Position numbers and translations under genes: made by a program. Below the pieces are notes generated by a model that did no database searches, was not told the origin of the DNA, and was given only the letters and a program-made list of their open reading frames with translations. Positions 16,380 through 18,817 of a stretch of 18,817 bases of DNA are shown here, piece by piece. Numbering within the stretch: the stretch's first letter is position 1; each line of letters begins with the position of its first letter. Origin of the DNA: DATFXF01 sp035258565 (GTDB lineage Bacteria; Acidobacteriota; Terriglobia; Acidiferrales; UBA7541); the NCBI GenBank assembly GCA_035258565.1, contig DATFXF010000294.1:1-18817 (forward strand), in the 5' to 3' direction.

Positions 16380-17840
16380 ATGCTGGACGGAGACATCCCA
16401 GAGGGCCTGACGTTTGACGACGTGCTTCTCCTGCCGGGGAAGTCGTCGGTGCTTCCCACCGACGTAGACACGCGCACGTGCCTGACGCGAAAGATCCCGC
16501 TGAACATCCCGCTCGTTTCGGCGGCAATGGACACCGTCACGGAGTCGCGCCTGGCCATCGCCATCGCCCGGCAAGGGGGCATCGGATTCATCCACCGGAG
16601 CATGCCCATCGAGCGGCAGGCCGAGGAAGTAGACCGTGTGAAGCGCTCGGAAAGCGGCATGATTGTGGATCCGGTGACCATTACGCCGGAGATTTCCGTT
16701 CGACAAGCGCTCGAAATCATGAACAAGTATCGCGTCTCTGGTCTGCCCGTTACCCGCGGCACGCGCCTGCTGGGCATCCTGACCAACCGCGACCTGCGTT
16801 TCGAGAAGAACCTCAGCCAGCCGGTTAACAAGGTCATGACCAAAGACAATCTGATCACCGTGGCTGCGGGCACGACGCTCGAGGAGGCAGAGCGCATCCT
16901 ACAGAAACACCGCATTGAAAAGCTTCTGGTGGTGGATCAGGACTTCAACCTGAAGGGTCTGATCACGGTCAAAGACATCCAGAAAAAGCTCGAGTATCCC
17001 CGCGCGGCGAAGGATGAGCATGGCCGACTGCGTGTCGGCGCAGCCATCGGCGCCACCGGCGACTTCCTCGAGCGTGCCCAGGAGCTGGCCCGCGCGAAGG
17101 CCGACGTGCTGGCCATCGATACCGCGCACGGCCATTCGAGCCGCGTCATGGATGCCATCCGCGCCGTGAAGCAGCGCATGCCCGAGTTGCAGCTGATCGC
17201 TGGAAACGTAGGCACCTTTGAAGGTGCGAAAGATCTAATCGCACTCGGCATCGACGGGTTGAAAGTGGGAATCGGCCCGGGCTCGATCTGTACCACACGC
17301 GTTGTCACCGGCGCTGGTGTGCCGCAAATCACCGCTATCGCCGAGGCCGCACGCGCGGCCCGGGGTGCGGGCGTGCCGGTCATAGCCGATGGCGGAGTGA
17401 AATACTCGGGAGACATCACGAAGGCCATCGCAGCCGGCGCATCGGTAGTCATGGTCGGAGGGCTGTTTGCAGGCACGGAAGAGTCGCCGGGAGAAACGAT
17501 TCTCTACCAGGGGCGGACCTTCAAGTCCTACCGCGGGATGGGTTCGCTCGGCGCCATGGAGGCGGGCTCGGCGGACCGTTACGCGCAGGAAGAGGCCGAG
17601 GGCGGCAAGTCGGTGCCGGAGGGTGTCGAAGGCCGCGTGCCCTACAAAGGTTCCCTCGGCGCCTTGGTGGACCAACTGGTCGGCGGGCTGCGTAGCGGCA
17701 TGGGCTACTGCGGCGTCTCGAATCTCCGGGAGCTACAGGAGGGTGGTCACTTCGTCCGCATCACCTCCGCGGGCCTGCGCGAGAGCCACGTCCACGACGT
17801 GATCATCACGCGCGAGGCGCCCAACTACCGCGTCGAGTAA
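16380..17840 (+). CDS. guaB: inosine-5'-monophosphate dehydrogenase
   Basis: GuaB oxidises IMP to XMP with NAD+, the committed step of GMP synthesis, in the cytoplasm. The 486-residue protein has the family's usual length. The N-terminus is PEGLTFDDVLLLPGKSSVLP and the TIM barrel includes SAAMDTVTE (47-55). A pair of CBS domains is inserted at about 92-205. The NAD/IMP regions are IDTAHGHS (246-253) and GNVGT (275-279). The active-site loop GIGPGSICTTR has C304 as nucleophile. IADGG(V), MVGGLFAGT and YRGMGSLGAM follow, with the flap region at 395-425 (YAQEEAEGG, PEGVEG). The frame is open back to 16239, but that part is promoter and leader. ATG 16380 is chosen, preceded by GAGGAG (16371-16376, short spacing); GTG 16365 is an in-frame alternative. 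The vanZ-like gene follows 84 nt later on the same strand. Confidence 0.97.
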   Translation: MLDGDIPEGLTFDDVLLLPGKSSVLPTDVDTRTCLTRKIPLNIPLVSAAMDTVTESRLAIAIARQGGIGFIHRSMPIERQAEEVDRVKRSESGMIVDPVTITPEISVRQALEIMNKYRVSGLPVTRGTRLLGILTNRDLRFEKNLSQPVNKVMTKDNLITVAAGTTLEEAERILQKHRIEKLLVVDQDFNLKGLITVKDIQKKLEYPRAAKDEHGRLRVGAAIGATGDFLERAQELARAKADVLAIDTAHGHSSRVMDAIRAVKQRMPELQLIAGNVGTFEGAKDLIALGIDGLKVGIGPGSICTTRVVTGAGVPQITAIAEAARAARGAGVPVIADGGVKYSGDITKAIAAGASVVMVGGLFAGTEESPGETILYQGRTFKSYRGMGSLGAMEAGSADRYAQEEAEGGKSVPEGVEGRVPYKGSLGALVDQLVGGLRSGMGYCGVSNLRELQEGGHFVRITSAGLRESHVHDVIITREAPNYRVE

Positions 17841-17924
17841 GCATGCACGGATTCCTACCAGCAGTTTCGGGAATCACCACTCGTTCCCCTTCGCGTCGCG
17901 GGATCCTACAGCAGCTCCGCTGAC

Positions 17925-18374
17925 ATGCGCTGGCTGCGTCAATGGGGTCCCGCAGTCGCCTGGGCAGCCGTGATATGGACCTTTTCGACGCGATATTTCT
18001 CCGCTTCCGCCACCTCACGTTTCCTTCTGCCACTCTTCCACTGGTTGTTGCCGCACGCTTCGCATCAAACTCTCAAAACAATGCACTTCCTGACCCGCAA
18101 ATCGGCGCACTTCCTCGAATACTTCATCTTCAGTCTGCTCGTGCTGCGCGGGCTCCGCGGCACCGGCCGGCCACGGGCCGTGGCGTGGCCTCTTGTGGCC
18201 ATCGCCACTGCGGCGGGTTACGGCTCACTCGACGAGCTCCATCAGGCCTTTGTTCCCGGGCGCACCGCATCGGGCTGGGATGTGCTGCTCGATAGCTCTG
18301 GCGCGATAGCCGCGCAACTTCTGGCCTGGGTGTACGCCTGGCACCAGTCGCGAAGCCTCGAGACACCAGCCTAG
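17925..18374 (+). CDS. VanZ-family membrane protein
   Basis: This is a small 149-residue integral membrane protein with four hydrophobic segments (about 9-25, 64-80, 87-103 and 122-140). The VanZ-like signature is seen as RKSAHFLEYFIFSLLVL (about 58-74) and then SLDELHQAFVPGRTASGWD and LLDSSGA. VanZ from the vancomycin operon gives low-level teicoplanin resistance, but chromosomal homologues like this are widespread and mostly of unknown function, so resistance should not be assumed. The ATG at 17925 lacks a clear Shine-Dalgarno. The gene is 84 nt downstream of guaB on the same strand without an obvious terminator, so it may be read from the guaB promoter. Confidence 0.88.
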   Translation: MRWLRQWGPAVAWAAVIWTFSTRYFSASATSRFLLPLFHWLLPHASHQTLKTMHFLTRKSAHFLEYFIFSLLVLRGLRGTGRPRAVAWPLVAIATAAGYGSLDELHQAFVPGRTASGWDVLLDSSGAIAAQLLAWVYAWHQSRSLETPA

Positions 18375-18522
18375 CTAGCAGCTAAGATAAGCACTTTCAG
18401 CAGCTTACCAGCCGCGGGTGATAGCCAAGTCCATCGGAATCGAAGCCATTGCTCAGGAGAAATTCTAGAGAAACATTTTCTTTTCTCCATCGTCTGATAA
18501 GACCGGACGAATCGAGTCTGCG

Positions 18523-18817
18523 ATGTCGATTCAATTCCACGTAAACGGCAAATCCGAGACCGTGGATGTGAGCCCTGACACGCCGCTGCTCTGGATTTTG
18601 CGTGACACGCTAGGGCTTACCGGCACAAAGTTCGGCTGCGGGATGGCCCTCTGCGGGGCGTGCACCGTGCACCTGGACGGCAACGCCATTCGTTCCTGCG
18701 TCACCCCGGTGTCCGAAGTTGCCGGCAAGCACGTCACGACGATTGAGGGACTTTCGCCCGACGGCACTCATCCCTTGCAGTTGGCCTGGATTGTGGAGCA
18801 GGTTCCGCAGTGCGGCT
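18523..18817 (+). CDS. 2Fe-2S subunit of a molybdenum hydroxylase, cut by window edge
   Basis: The first 98 codons are present. Residues 1-75 form a plant-type ferredoxin domain with the cluster cysteines C39, C44, C47 and C59 (KFGCGMALCGACTVHLDG, then SC). The QCG at 96-98 is the beginning of the second-cluster CGxCxxG motif before the frame leaves the window. This is the small electron-transfer subunit of the xanthine dehydrogenase / aldehyde oxidoreductase / isoquinoline 1-oxidoreductase family. The TPLLWILRDTLGLTGTKFGC wording resembles the isoquinoline oxidoreductase alpha type, where the subunit passes electrons from the Mo-cofactor subunit. That partner would be expected just downstream, outside the window. 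The ATG at 18523 has no strong ribosome-binding site. The 148 nt before it contain a GGAGAAA/TTTCTCC inverted repeat (18456-18488) of unclear use. Confidence 0.92.
   Translation, partial: MSIQFHVNGKSETVDVSPDTPLLWILRDTLGLTGTKFGCGMALCGACTVHLDGNAIRSCVTPVSEVAGKHVTTIEGLSPDGTHPLQLAWIVEQVPQCG

Noticed and set aside
17925..18374. VanZ homologue as evidence of a glycopeptide-resistance cluster
   Set aside because: No vanHAX, vanRS or vanY neighbours are present. Isolated VanZ-family genes are common on chromosomes.

Overview
The window is a GC-rich bacterial chromosome segment made almost entirely of housekeeping genes. The genes most likely come from an Acidobacteriota member (Terriglobia-like). The pointers are a BON/glycine-zipper lipoprotein, a small AQ-cleaved outer-membrane beta-barrel protein, a SecA with a long insert in its second nucleotide-binding domain, and a degraded ORF opening with a module I associate with acidobacterial proteins. 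This placement is by recall and inference, not by any search. No prophage, insertion sequence, CRISPR array, rRNA or tRNA was found, and I see no clear new multi-gene system.

Left block, all on the minus strand (1-7009). In transcription order it runs mrp (Fe-S carrier ATPase), a GT39-type membrane glycosyltransferase, a gap of about 220 nt, then a tight cluster: gamma-carbonic anhydrase-like protein, hisS, aspS, a possible 45-codon small ORF, and the first 32 codons of mutL. The carbonic anhydrase stop overlaps the hisS start by one base, hisS overlaps aspS by 17 nt, and the candidate small ORF begins immediately after the aspS stop. This suggests a co-transcribed translation/repair operon. 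Several genes here start with GTG or TTG.

Middle block, plus strand (7296-13614). A frameshift-broken ORF (7296-7956) precedes secA, which has its own promoter and a strong leader hairpin. A 450-nt gene-poor spacer holding an 11-bp inverted repeat follows. Then come a small outer-membrane beta-barrel protein with a terminator, a second long spacer, and a BON-domain lipoprotein closed by a very strong intrinsic terminator.

Right block (13725-18817). A Tat-exported M24 (Xaa-Pro aminopeptidase-like) peptidase converges on a YheT-type alpha/beta hydrolase. Divergent from the hydrolase is guaB (IMP dehydrogenase), with a near-consensus promoter and a roughly 105-nt leader carrying a perfect hairpin. 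A VanZ-family membrane protein follows, and the window ends inside the 2Fe-2S subunit of a molybdenum hydroxylase (xanthine dehydrogenase / isoquinoline oxidoreductase type).

The observations most worth follow-up are the small membrane-peptide ORF between aspS and mutL, a roughly 43-residue insertion in HisRS, the broken ORF whose three frame breaks sit next to homopolymers, and the structured leaders of secA and guaB.
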